NCBI GenBank assembly: GCA_009602725.1
Contig: WELB01000166.1
Span: forward strand, 227,553 to 251,265
Direction of reading: 5' to 3'
Source of the DNA: Spirogloea muscicola
Lineage: Eukaryota; Streptophyta; Zygnematophyceae; Spirogloeales; Spirogloeaceae
DNA length: 23,713 nt
This document shows positions 1 through 8,534 of the stretch, in pieces. A program made the position numbers and the translations under genes. The notes under the pieces are model-generated. The model was not told the DNA's origin, made no database searches, and saw only the letters and a list, made by a program, of their open reading frames with translations. Each line of letters opens with the position of its first letter. The stretch's first letter is position 1.

Positions 1-2
1 CA

Positions 3-7
3 GGCGG

Positions 8-53
<46 letters not shown>
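3..53 (+). repeat. GGC trinucleotide repeat encoding a poly-Gly run
   Basis: Seventeen GGC codons (one is GGT, at 24-26) run in the La reading frame directly before the conserved La motif. They encode 17 consecutive glycines. The window begins inside or at the edge of this tract, so its true length and the start codon of La are not visible. Tracts of this kind are prone to length polymorphism and misassembly. Confidence 0.9.
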
Positions 54-54
<1 letters not shown>

Positions 55-3000
55 AGAAGGCGGCGCCGAAGACGGCCTTCGACGAGGCCGAGGCCGCCAA
101 GATCCTGCGCCAGGTGAGGCGCCGACGGCGCTGGTCTTCGCTTTGCCGCTAGCGGCGGCGATGGGGGCCCTGACGGCAAAGCCATGGCGGCGGCGGCGCA
201 GTTGGAGTTCTACTTCAGCGACAGCAACCTGCCGCAGGACCGCTTCCTGCGCGACAAGCTCGCCGAGCACGGCGGCTGTATCCTCCGCCGATCCTTAAAC
301 CCAAACCCCTTCTCCGCAGCGCAGCAGGAATGCGATGCATATTAAGTGATGGATTGAGTGACGGAGGGCCTGAGTGGCAGGAGGATCGTAGTGCACTACA
401 ATTCCTTTCCAGAAGTTGTGTGATCTCAGTCTCTCGTTCCATTGCCTGTTATTCCTTGACGCCGCCTCCCCCGATGCCGGCCGCCAGACGCGCCGCTGCG
501 CCTGCTCTGCACCTTCTCCCGCATGCGCGCCATCATCGGGCTGCCCGACGACCAGGCGCCCGTGCCGGATGCCACAGTCGCGGCGGTCGCCGCCATCCTC
601 AGGGACTCCACGACTGTGGAGCTCGACGAGGAAGGTGGGGGCCCCTCCCTCCTCCCTCTGCCTGTCCTCCTCGCTACTGCCAGTACCTCTGAGAAACCCT
701 CCCTCCTTGAAGGTGGGACGCCGGCCCTGACCATTGCCTTATTCGGCAGGCACGGCTGTGCGGCGCGCCGGCGGCGCTGCCATCCCCGACGAGGCGGCGG
801 TGGCGGCGGACATGGACGGCCGCACCCTGTATGCCAAGCCGTTCGTGTGGAACTCCGCCATGGACGACATCTGCAACTTCTTCGCCGCCCACGGCACGGT
901 GAGGGCTCAACAAGCAGCGCTGCTTTCTGAGGGCATTCGTAAACTCATTTGTGGTCAGACTGCAGCTTCTTACGAGCTCGGAATTATCATCGAGTAGCTC
1001 AAATCTTGTGCCAGGTGAAGAGCGTCCGGCTGCGGCGGCGCCACGAGAGCAAGGACTTTGACGGCAGCGTATTTGTGGAGTTTGCGACCGCCGCTGAGGC
1101 GGACGCCGTCCTCCAAGGGCCGGGGCTCGTGTACGACGGCGCCAAGCTGCACCTTGAGTGGAAGTGCGCTGTGAACCCCCTAAAACCCCTTTGCCCTTCT
1201 CCTCCCTCTTCTCTCGCTCTCCTCCCTCCTCTCACGGCCCCATCAGCCCCCCTCCTTGGCCCTCCTCCCTCTCTCCCACTTCCATGAACCGCCAATATCA
1301 GCAATGCTATGTGCTTGACTAGCTTATTCAGCACTAAGTCCACCCTCCTCTGGAGGTTCTGTGGCTATCCTGCTTGCTTGACTCAGCAGCATGGCCGGCC
1401 GTAGGAAGGACTTTGTGCAGCGGGAGGGCGACCACCCTCCGCCGCCGTCGTCGGCGCCAGGCGGCTCGGGCTACAACACTCGGTCCAGGTAACCGCTGCC
1501 ACAGCGAGCGCACCCACTAGCTGAGGCTCCACTAGCTGAGGCTCTTACATGTCAGCCATGCCATCAGCCTCCTCCCTCCACTACTCTTTGCTGAGCAACT
1601 TCACGGCTGCTGCTGCGGCAGGGTTGTCAGCGCGGCGCCCGCTGCGTCGTGTCCGGCGAAGGCGGCGGTCGAGGCGCCAGCAGCATCAGTAGAAGGCATC
1701 CGGCACAGCTTCACTCCGGGCCTCATTCTACACCTCCAGATCCGCCACGAGGCAGCTGAGGAGGGAGGCGCGGTGGTCTCTGCGGAAAGAGGCTCGGCTG
1801 GCGAGGCCAGAGGAGGTCTGGCAGAAGGAGCAAGGGAAGACTTGGCAGCGGCACCGACGGAAGAGGGAGGTGGAGAGAAGGTTCTGGCAGCAGCGGAGGG
1901 AGGAGATGCAGAGCCGGCAGCTGCCGAGCCAGCTGTGGCGGCGGAGAGCATGGAGACGGCCACTGTGACGGAACGTGGCAAAGGGGGTAAGGCCGAGGGC
2001 AGCGCAGGTGGCGAGGAGGCCGCTGCTGCTGCTACTGGGGCGCCCGACAGTGAAGCGGCACCAGGGCCGGCGGTGGCAATGGCGGCGGAGACGGCCCCCG
2101 CGGCAACGAGCGCCGAGCCGGAGAAGGCTGGCAGCGAGCAGGAAGTGAGGGGCGGCGACAGTGCGGCGGCCGGCGGAAGTGGCGAGGCCGAGGCGGTGCA
2201 GCTGTCGCGGGAGAACATCAAGGGCGCGCTCGAGCGCTTTGGCGTCATCAGGGTGAGCCTTAGCATTATGGCATGCTAATTGACACTTACCCAAGTGCAG
2301 CTGGACTTCGAGAGCGAAGCCTAAGTGCTGCGTCCTCACTGCCTCCTCCTCCTGACGCCAATGTCGATCGCAGTACATCGACTTTCGTCGCGGCGAGGAC
2401 AGCGGGTATGTACGCTTTGAGGACCCTGGTGCAGTCGCCGACGCTTTGGCCAGCCCCGGCGGTGCCGACGGCTTCCATATCAAGGGCCACGTGGCGGCCG
2501 CTCGCAAGCTCGAAGGTAAGATGTGCCAGAGGGCTTCGGAGGGCGCGGGGATGGGGACCTGCAGGTTGAAGTCAAGTCCAAGTCAAGTCTGACGGCGAGA
2601 CTAGGACTCAACGCCGGACACAGAGTGCTTGGCCAGGCCCAAGATCTATTTCACACGAAACCTTGTCCTTATACTTATGTCCATGGCCTCTCATATGTAC
2701 AGTCATCTGGGATTGACTTTGTGTCGGGCTGATACTGGGTTCCAGGTGATGAGGAGGCGGCGTACTGGGCCAAGGTGTGGGGCGAGCAGGACCGCCGGCG
2801 CGAGGCTGGCGGCACCTTCTCGGACCGCGGTGGCCGCCGTGGCGGCAGGTCTGTGGCTGCTACGCTATTGCCTCCTTTGTGATGTTTTGCTGCTCATTAG
2901 AGTAAATGTTAGAGTATACATGAAGCTTAGAGTATGCTTAAAGAGTGGGGCTGACTCTAGTATCACTCGAAGGCTCCTGAAGTACCATGTGGATGCAGGG

Positions 3001-3236
3001 GTAGCTTTGGCAGCCGCGGGCGCGCCAGCGGCGGGCGCAGCGGTTATGGTGGTGGCGGCTTTGGCGGTGGCAGAGGCGGGCGGGGCCGCTTTGGCGGCGG
3101 AGGTCGAGGTGGGCGATTCGGTGGCGGCCGGGGCCGCGGCGCAGACAGCAGAGGCGGCGGCAGTGGCGGCAACCATAAGCGGTTCCGCGACGATGACGGA
3201 GGCGGCCGCGCCGCCAAGGAGGCCAAGGTGGACTAA
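3..3236 (+). CDS. La protein (La motif, RRM1, C-terminal xRRM), 5' partial
   Basis: La proteins bind the 3' oligo-U end of new RNA polymerase III transcripts and chaperone their folding, mainly in the nucleus. Exons: 3-113, 202-277, 488-634, 750-898, 1015-1163, 1405-1488, 1622-2252, 2374-2515, 2746-2848, 2999-3236. All junctions are GT-AG and the frame closes, giving 609 visible residues. Order: poly-Gly 1-17; La motif about 25-105 (AAKILRQLEFYFSDSNLP, then LLCTFSRMRAIIGL); RRM1 about 136-212 (RNP2 TLYAKPF, RNP1-like DFDGSVFVEF); xRRM from about 271, with strand GLILHLQI, then SRENIKGALERFG and YIDFRRGEDSGYVRFED; RGG/FGG-rich tail about 525-595; basic end KRFRDDD. Oddity: about 153 residues rich in Ala, Glu and Gly (1743-2201) separate the first xRRM strand from its first helix. 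The RGG tail is longer than I would expect for plant La. LARP7 is an alternative, but RRM1 plus xRRM placement and the lack of other domains favour La. Confidence 0.9.
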
Positions 3237-3692
3237 TGGACAGCCAAAGTGAATGCAAATGTGGGTTTTGGAGTGTGTGTGCAGCCAGCCAGGCTCAAAG
3301 CAACGTCCGCCGTCCACGATTGCCCGGCAGCAACTGGAGGAAGCAGAGTCCCATCCTAGACACTCTAACTTCACACTTATAGGCCCCTGAGTAGTGAATT
3401 TCTCCAATCATACAGATTCGTACACAGGCTCCAGGTATGTCGCTAGGGGCAAGTCTTCTTAGAGGAAGTTTTTGGGTTACAAACTCCTCCCCCCTTTGAA
3501 GGTAAGGTGAGGTAAAAATCACTTGGTGCCTCTTCATTTACACGGGGGGCTTCTCTCGTGCTTGTGTGGCTGTTGAAAGCCTCACAAGGAAGGGTGCAAC
3601 ATTCTGTCGGTACTAGAAGAGTGTGTGATTGCTGAATGGAGTAAAGGGATGTCGAACTTTAAGAAGTTGCAACGAGTGGAAATAAATTTGAC
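3237..3692 (+). other. La 3' UTR and possible polyadenylation signal
   Basis: This stretch after the La stop codon has no convincing open frame. An AATAAA hexamer lies at 3681-3686, about 445 nt after the stop, and could be the poly(A) signal. That is inference; other green-lineage signals such as TGTAA were not systematically searched. Confidence 0.4.
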
Positions 3693-4045
3693 TCATTTGC
3701 AGGAAGCTGTTAGTGGGGGGCAGTGACTGTGGACTGGCAAATCTGATCTCAGTAAGTCAATTTGCAGTGCAGACTGCGGTAGGCCTGCTGCAGTGGTTCT
3801 TGCAGCAGCAATGTCGTGGTACAGCTGCAGTAGGAGTGGGAATGCGAATGCTGCTGCCGCCCTTACTGCAGATCTGTCCAGGCCACCCGGAAGTCCGCCG
3901 CTGCCGCCCGACATGGCAGCGCTGTGGCGAAGGCGTGCGAGCGCTGCGTTGACATCACCAAGGAGACCGCTGTCGTCCGAGCAGTTGGCGGCGTCGCGGT
4001 CGGCGGCGACACCACGCTCCGCCAACAGTGCAGGCAACGCCACCG
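3693..4045 (-). CDS. possible terminal exon of an unrecognised minus-strand gene
   Basis: Read on the minus strand, a good acceptor (pyrimidine tract then CTGCAG, near 4046) opens a frame of about 117 residues ending at a stop at 3693-3695. The protein is Ala/Gly/Leu-rich and looks globular: it contains DVNAALARLRHSAAMSGGSG and a hydrophobic helix AAAAFAFPLLLQLYHDIAAA. Third codon positions are GC-biased in the first half, as in the firm genes here. I do not recognise the family. It would run convergently into the La 3' UTR. It may connect with minus-strand open frames at about 4230-4443 and 4458-4901, but the 28-nt space between those two is too short for a normal intron, so either the model is incomplete or this is a decayed gene. 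Confidence 0.3.
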
Positions 4046-4120
4046 GCTGCAGGAGGAAAGGGAAAATCGTCAAGCGAGGGACCTGCTAGAATGGAGGACA
4101 GAGATTATTAGGAAGGAATT

Positions 4121-4235
4121 TGGGTTTAGCTTTAGGATTTGTGGTTAAGGTTAAGAGTTAAGGGTTTAGGATTAGGATTAAGGGGTTGAGGGTCAGGGTT
4201 TAGGGTTTAGAGTTTAGGGGTTTAGGTTGAGGATG
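4121..4235 (+). repeat. degenerate interstitial telomere-like block (TTTAGGG type)
   Basis: The plus strand holds many variants of TTTAGGG and TTAGGG (for example GGGTTTAGGGTTTAGAG near 4198), mixed with TTAAGG and TTAGGA. This matches the plant-type telomere repeat in a decayed state. The G-rich strand reads rightwards. A second block in the opposite orientation lies at 15550-15655. Confidence 0.75.
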
Positions 4236-4457
4236 GAGGTGAAGAAGCAGACAGGGGAGAGGGGTGAGTGAGCACAGCGGACCGTCATCGCATCCAAGTG
4301 CTGTGATTGCAGCGCAGCTGCATCGCGGCGGCCAATGTCCAGTGCAACACGGGCTGCAGCCGCCGCCGCCTGCACTGTCAGCAGGCAGCCAACATCCGGC
4401 ATCACCCCTGAGCCGCCAAACGCAGCAGCAGCCGCTGTGCATATTTTTCAGAAGCTC

Positions 4458-4912
4458 TTAGACCTGGAGCTCGAGCAGCACTGGACGGGCTGCCAGGAAA
4501 GCTCGTGCACGCTGCAGGATCCCGCCGAAGCCAGCAGCATGCTTGTCCTCGTCAGGGTCTCCCATGGGGACGGCGGTGGTATGGACGGCTCCCAGGAGCG
4601 CCAGCTGAAGGTCGCCGAAGATGGGCAAGCCAGCACAGCCGCTGCCGCCGCTTCGTCCACCAGAGAGGCGGCAAACGCAGGCTGGCATGGCGTGCCATGG
4701 GGCGGCAGCCGCGGCGCTGTCGGCACGCCAGGTGGCCGTGCACCGCAACGCGATGCGGGCGGCCCGTGCGCGAACCAGGGCCGCCTCGCACCCCGCCAGC
4801 ACCTGCTCCCACGGCGGCGGCAGCTGGCTGGCGGCGGCCTCCGCACACGGCTGGAGCACTGGTGACGGCGCCGTCTTGCTGCCGGCGGCGGCGACGGCCA
4901 AGGCCGACTGAG
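4458..4912 (-). CDS. possible coding exon, unknown product
   Basis: A minus-strand open frame, possibly entered by a CTCAG acceptor near 4913, gives about 150 residues. Its codons near the 5' side are almost all G or C in third position, like the firm genes. Residues include QLPPPWEQVLAGCEAALVRA and a hydrophobic stretch LPIFGDLQLALLGAVHTTAV. The frame ends in TAA just after CTCCAG. I recognise no family. GC-rich DNA yields long spurious frames on both strands, and a 142-residue frame lies opposite, so this could be an artefact or a pseudogene. It ends next to the edge of the palindrome and an ambiguous base at 4922. Confidence 0.3.
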
Positions 4913-5737
4913 CATCGCGGTNAATTTACTTGATCCATTGTATGCAATACTCACTTTACATGGTAGAAACAATACACCAGATTGTGACTTTTTCAATTTT
5001 CCCTGGTGTAATGTTTAGTGAGATTGAGTACATGTTCGAAGCACGATTTGTATCGATATAATGTGGCATGAACATGAATGCACAGCAGTTGACTGCTGAC
5101 ACCCTTTCCTGAGAAGATGTTTCAGTGGCACTGCTCCATGTAACGTCATTGTTGGTTTCGTGTCCTATCATGATTATGATGTGCAGTGTTCGAAGTATGC
5201 AAAAATTACTGCCGGAGCCAATGCCAATACCAGCATTTTGACAAATCTGTCTGGATATCCCTCTGACTATACCAGTAATCAACCACTTCCTGCACAAGCT
5301 GCCCTTACGTGACGAGGTGCACCTACACATCTTCGAGATGGGGTAAAACACCTACTTGAACCCCTTCTTGCAAGTGACCTCTTTTAGAAAGGGATTGGCG
5401 TACCTTTTGAAGAACTTGAAAAGTTGCTAACTTTGTGGATAATATCCTTTTTGGTGGACGAAATTTGTGGAAGAATGGGACTACGCAGTAGGCTTGTACG
5501 GCCACTACGGAGGGAACCTTAATACAAGCGACCATTCTATTACCTCCTCGCTTATCACGATCGTCGAGCAACTGGGCTCTCTTGCTTTAATACATCTGTG
5601 CACTTGAAACCTTTTTGGGCTCTCGCATCTTCTATTGAATCGTTGAAAGCACACAACTTCCGTCGCCTAATCGTTCCACCCCACGTTTTCCATGACCTAC
5701 TTTAGGTACCTTTATGGCAAATACCACCTGCGGTTTG

Positions 5738-5754
5738 GCTGGAGTAGCTCAGTT

Positions 5755-5787
<33 letters not shown>

Positions 5788-5811
5788 ACGGTTCAACCCC
5801 GTCCTCTAGCG
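5738..5811 (+). tRNA. tRNA-Asn (anticodon GUU)
   Basis: A complete cloverleaf is visible. Acceptor stem 5738-5744 pairs with 5804-5810 (one G-U pair). D stem GCTC/GAGC is at 5747-5750 and 5760-5763. Anticodon stem TGTGG/CCACA encloses loop CTGTTAA with anticodon GTT at 5772-5774. T stem GACGG/CCGTC encloses loop TTCAACC. There is no intron, and CCA is not encoded, as is normal in eukaryotic nuclear genes. The discriminator is G. A second copy with identical sequence lies in the opposite palindrome arm. Confidence 0.97.
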
Positions 5812-5823
5812 ATCTGGACTGAC

Positions 5824-5827
5824 TTTT
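5824..5827 (+). terminator. RNA polymerase III terminator of the left tRNA-Asn
   Basis: Four T residues lie 12 nt after the tRNA 3' end, the usual Pol III stop signal. The mirrored copy has the same spacing. Confidence 0.7.
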
Positions 5828-6256
5828 CTCCACACGTGCTCCTCATCGACTATTGAAATTTTTCGCTTGTTTGTGAGGCTGAGGCTAGCCACCTGCAGCC
5901 ATGGCCGCCGCCGCCGGAGGAGCTCGCCGGCGCCGAGTTTGTCAATGGCACTAAGCACGTTGTCCGGAGGTTGATGGGCGCCCTCCTCTTCTCTCTCTTG
6001 CGTGCGCGTGTGTGTACGCATACTAATGTTCCTCCTTCTCCCTCGCTCTCGCAATCCCTCTCAACCTTCAGACTTTGTACAAGGCTGTGGCCTTTCATGG
6101 ACATTGCTGTAAACTGAAGGAGATTCCTCGGAAATGCAGCGCAAGAGGGCCGCGACAGTGCCTAAAGGTTGCTGTGCCTGAAGCAGAGTGAGTGGGGAGG
6201 CGACGACGGAAGACGGAAGGAGAGGACGGAGGTGGGCTTGCAAGGACAACGGAGCC

Positions 6257-6544
6257 ATGGCGGCAGCATGCGACCACGGCAGTGGCCCGCTGCGCGAGCT
6301 AACGGCCGCCGCCGGCGGCGGCGGCGCCGTGGCGCTGGCGTGCGGCGCCTGCGGCGCGCTCGTCACGCCCTGCCTCGCCTGCGGCTCGCCGCTTACCGTC
6401 TGGGGAGGAGGAGGGAGCGCTCGCTTCCTTTCTACCTCGTCGACTCCCCACTCACTTTGCTTCAGGCACAGCAATGTTCGGGGTGCGCCCGCTGCGGCAC
6501 CTGTATTAAGAAGGCAGAAAAGGAGGGAAAAGGAGGGAAGTAAA
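6257..6544 (+). CDS. possible small Cys-rich (zinc-ribbon-like) protein
   Basis: An ATG in a GC-rich context at 6257 opens a frame with CGACGALVTPCLACG, a C-x2-C-x6-C-x2-C arrangement typical of a small zinc ribbon. A possible weak donor (GTCTGG, about 6401) and a good acceptor (TTGCTTCAG, ending about 6465) would join it to AQQCSGCARCGTC and a Lys-rich end, for roughly 73 residues. It spans the exact centre of the palindrome. The partner segment in the left arm, read on the minus strand, does not keep these cysteines. The donor is poor and no family is recognised, so this may be chance coding in GC-rich DNA. Confidence 0.22.
6305..6322. repeat. perfect 18-bp GC palindrome at the centre of the inverted repeat
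   Basis: GCCGCCGCC followed by GGCGGCGGC is self-complementary, with its midpoint at 6313.5. Paired anchors in the two arms place the symmetry axis between about 6294 and 6339, so this sequence sits at the hinge. Confidence 0.8.
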
Positions 6545-6759
6545 CACACTGACACACACAGGCGAGAGAGAGCGGGTGTGTGAGGTGTGTGAGAGAGAGA
6601 GTGAGAGAGAGACAGAGAGAGAGAGAGCGGCCAACGTGGTTGGAGCCATTGACTAGCTCGGCCTCAGAGCTCCTCCGCGGCAGCCATGGCTGCAGCTGGC
6701 CAGCCCCAGTCCCACGGAAAAGTGTGAAGTTCCCAGGTCGAGGGAGAGCCCGCGTGGTG

Positions 6760-6763
6760 AAAA
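6760..6763 (-). terminator. RNA polymerase III terminator of the right tRNA-Asn
   Basis: On the minus strand TTTT lies 12 nt after the tRNA 3' end, at the same spacing as in the left copy. The intervening bases differ slightly between copies while the T run is kept. Confidence 0.7.
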
Positions 6764-6775
6764 GTCTGCCCAGAT

Positions 6776-6799
6776 CGCTAGAGGACGGGGTTGAACCGT

Positions 6800-6832
<33 letters not shown>

Positions 6833-6849
6833 AACTGAGCTACTCCAGC
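6776..6849 (-). tRNA. tRNA-Asn (anticodon GUU), second copy
   Basis: The minus-strand sequence is identical over all 74 nt to the copy at 5738-5811, with the same cloverleaf and GTT anticodon (plus-strand AAC at 6813-6815). The short upstream GCGGTTTG is also shared. Flanks beyond that are clearly diverged, which suggests that the tRNA bodies are held by selection or gene conversion and both copies are functional. Confidence 0.97.
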
Positions 6850-7326
6850 CAAACCGCCACCTGTCGAGGCGCCATAAGTATATATCGTTTAATAGACGAT
6901 GTCCTCTCTTTATCTATGACGGAAGGTGGTTTCGCCTTTTAACGTACTTTCCTGTATAGAATCACTAGGCGACGGTTAACGTGGGGTAGAACGATCAGGC
7001 CACGGACGTTGTGTGCTTTCAACAATGAAAACAGAGATGCGAGAGCCCAAAAGTATCACGAGCAAAGATGTATCGGGTTAAGAGCGCCCAGTTGCTCAGT
7101 GATAATAATAATCTAGGAGGTGGTAGAAAGGTCGCTCGTATAAACGTACAACGGAAGTGGGCGATTTCTGAGGAGGGATGTCCAGACTGATGTACAAATG
7201 CTGATATTGGCACTGATTCCGGCAGTGAATTCTGCATACTTTTGAACACTGCACATTATGATGGGAGATCAAATCAAGGATGACGTTGCATGGCAGTGCC
7301 ACTGAAACATCTTCTCAAGGGAAAGG

Positions 7327-7558
7327 AGAAGAAGTGGCACTCCAGATGGGGGCAAGGGCTGCGAAAAGCCAGCCCCAAAAGAATTGACGAAGGTTTGGGG
7401 GGGGTCCTACAAGCGTTTAGCAGCTACAAAGGGACCTGAAGATGCTATGTCAGAACAGGGGGAGGATGGATCACTGAGTAGTTACGAGTGAGCAACCTCA
7501 GATCCGACAGACTAGCTGCCGGAAAAACTATCCCCCTGCCGAAAGCCAGAGGCCGCAG
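7327..7558. mobile_element. short insertion with an 11-bp flanking direct repeat
   Basis: The right palindrome arm is interrupted relative to the left. The motif CAAGGGAAAGG occurs at 7316-7326 and again at 7559-7569, bracketing 232 bp missing from the left arm at 5101-5115. This looks like a target-site duplication around a short non-autonomous element. The insert has no open frame of note. It contains a hairpin-forming GGGCTG...CAGCCCC segment (about 7346-7366) that resembles the perfect hairpin at 14916-14934. The element class is unknown. Confidence 0.5.
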
Positions 7559-7745
7559 CAAGGGAAAGGGTGTCAGTAGTCAACCTGCTGTGCATTCATA
7601 TTCATGACTGCCACATCATGTTGGTACAGGTCGTACTTCGAACATGTACTCAACTTTACTAACTGTAACACTAGGGAATATTGGAAAAATCGTAATCTGG
7701 TACATTGGTTTAACTAAGCAATGTGAGTATTGCATAATATTGCAT

Positions 7746-8534
7746 GAAGGTGTCGATAAAATAGGTCTTTATCAACATACTCCGTAGAAGCCCGGCATGT
7801 GTAGTATTTGGACGTACTATGTGCAGAGTTTCATTTAAATTAGGAGTGTTCTCCTGGTTTAGATTACGTAGAAGTAAGTATCCAAATGTGTTTACATGAT
7901 TAAATGAATAATATAACCACATCAACGTATGTATCACACATGTCAAGGTTGGTTGGACAACTCTTTCATGTGTCCATAACCACATCAAAATGTGCTTGAC
8001 ATATATCAATGTTGGTTGGATTATTCTCTCATGTGTCTATCAGATTATTTGTTATGATCACATGCCTTAAAAATACGTACAACCAAATTGCCCGAATGGA
8101 TGGCTAGAGGGGATGTTGTTTGGTACATTCTTAGTGTGAAGTAGTTTTTAAGTTGTATTCATAGTAAGCTACATGAACTTCTAATATTTCTGGAAAGTTG
8201 AAAGTCCCTTTTATATTTGTAAGCCACATGAACATTTAATGTGTCAACGTGTGTTCAACTCATGCAAACAAAGGATAGCGAAGGTCACAATGACTTCTGC
8301 CTTTAAGGTCCAAGATCACCAATTAATACAATTCAGATTGTTGCTGATACAAGCACACTCTGTCACTAAATTGCAGTGACATACGAGGTGCAAAAATTTG
8401 GAACAATGATCACTCTTTTCAAAGACTGTCATCAATGACGCCGTAGAGCTCGCCGCTACGCGAACAAAAATAGGGCTCACATTGTGCTGTGCACAATGTG
8501 CTTCATGGTAGTTTCAAGGGTTCTGGTCGAGAAT
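7746..8534. other. AT-rich intergenic region
   Basis: No gene is visible. It contains a tandem duplication at 7917-8042. Its right part is expected to hold the 3' UTR of the minus-strand desiccation-related gene. Confidence 0.6.
7917..8042. repeat. two tandem copies of a 63-bp unit
   Basis: Copies at 7917-7979 and 7980-8042 both run from CCACATCAA through GTTGGTTGGA to TCATGTGTC. They have diverged at scattered positions. No coding potential is seen. Confidence 0.7.

Larger units (their letters stand above)
4935..6312 (+). repeat. left arm of a 2.8 kb diverged inverted repeat
   Basis: The arm matches the reverse complement of about 6315-7745 in order along its length. Anchors: 4943-4954 with 7723-7734; 5026-5041 with 7636-7651 (16 of 16); 5112-5134 with 7293-7315 (23 of 23); 5642-5650 with 7015-7023; the tRNA genes 5738-5811 with 6776-6849 (74 of 74); GGAGGAGCTC-containing segments near 5915 and 6672; TGCCTGAAGCA near 6175 and 6466. 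Outside the tRNA the arms have many substitutions and indels. This arm carries about 200 bp (around 5300-5520) with no partner in the other arm. No coding region is convincing here. Confidence 0.85.
6315..7745 (-). repeat. right arm of the 2.8 kb inverted repeat
   Basis: This is the mirror partner of 4935-6312, diverged except for the tRNA. It includes a simple GA-rich stretch (about 6567-6630) and a 232-bp insertion (7327-7558) absent from the left arm. The outer limit is near 7734-7745, after GTGAGTATTGCA, which matches 4943-4954. The frame at 6462-6821 on the minus strand, crossing the tRNA, is not a gene. Confidence 0.85.

Noticed and set aside
2865-3407. Minus-strand frame opposite the La C-terminus
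   Set aside because: It is the shadow of the Gly/Arg-rich La exon and its 3' UTR; composition is Ala/Pro low complexity.
6462-6821. Minus-strand frame of 119 residues
   Set aside because: It reads through the tRNA-Asn gene and a GA-rich simple repeat. The matching segment in the other arm is frameshifted.
4935-7745. Palindrome as a recent assembly duplication of one sequence
   Set aside because: Outside the tRNAs the arms differ by many substitutions and indels, including a private insertion in each arm, which a copy error would not produce.
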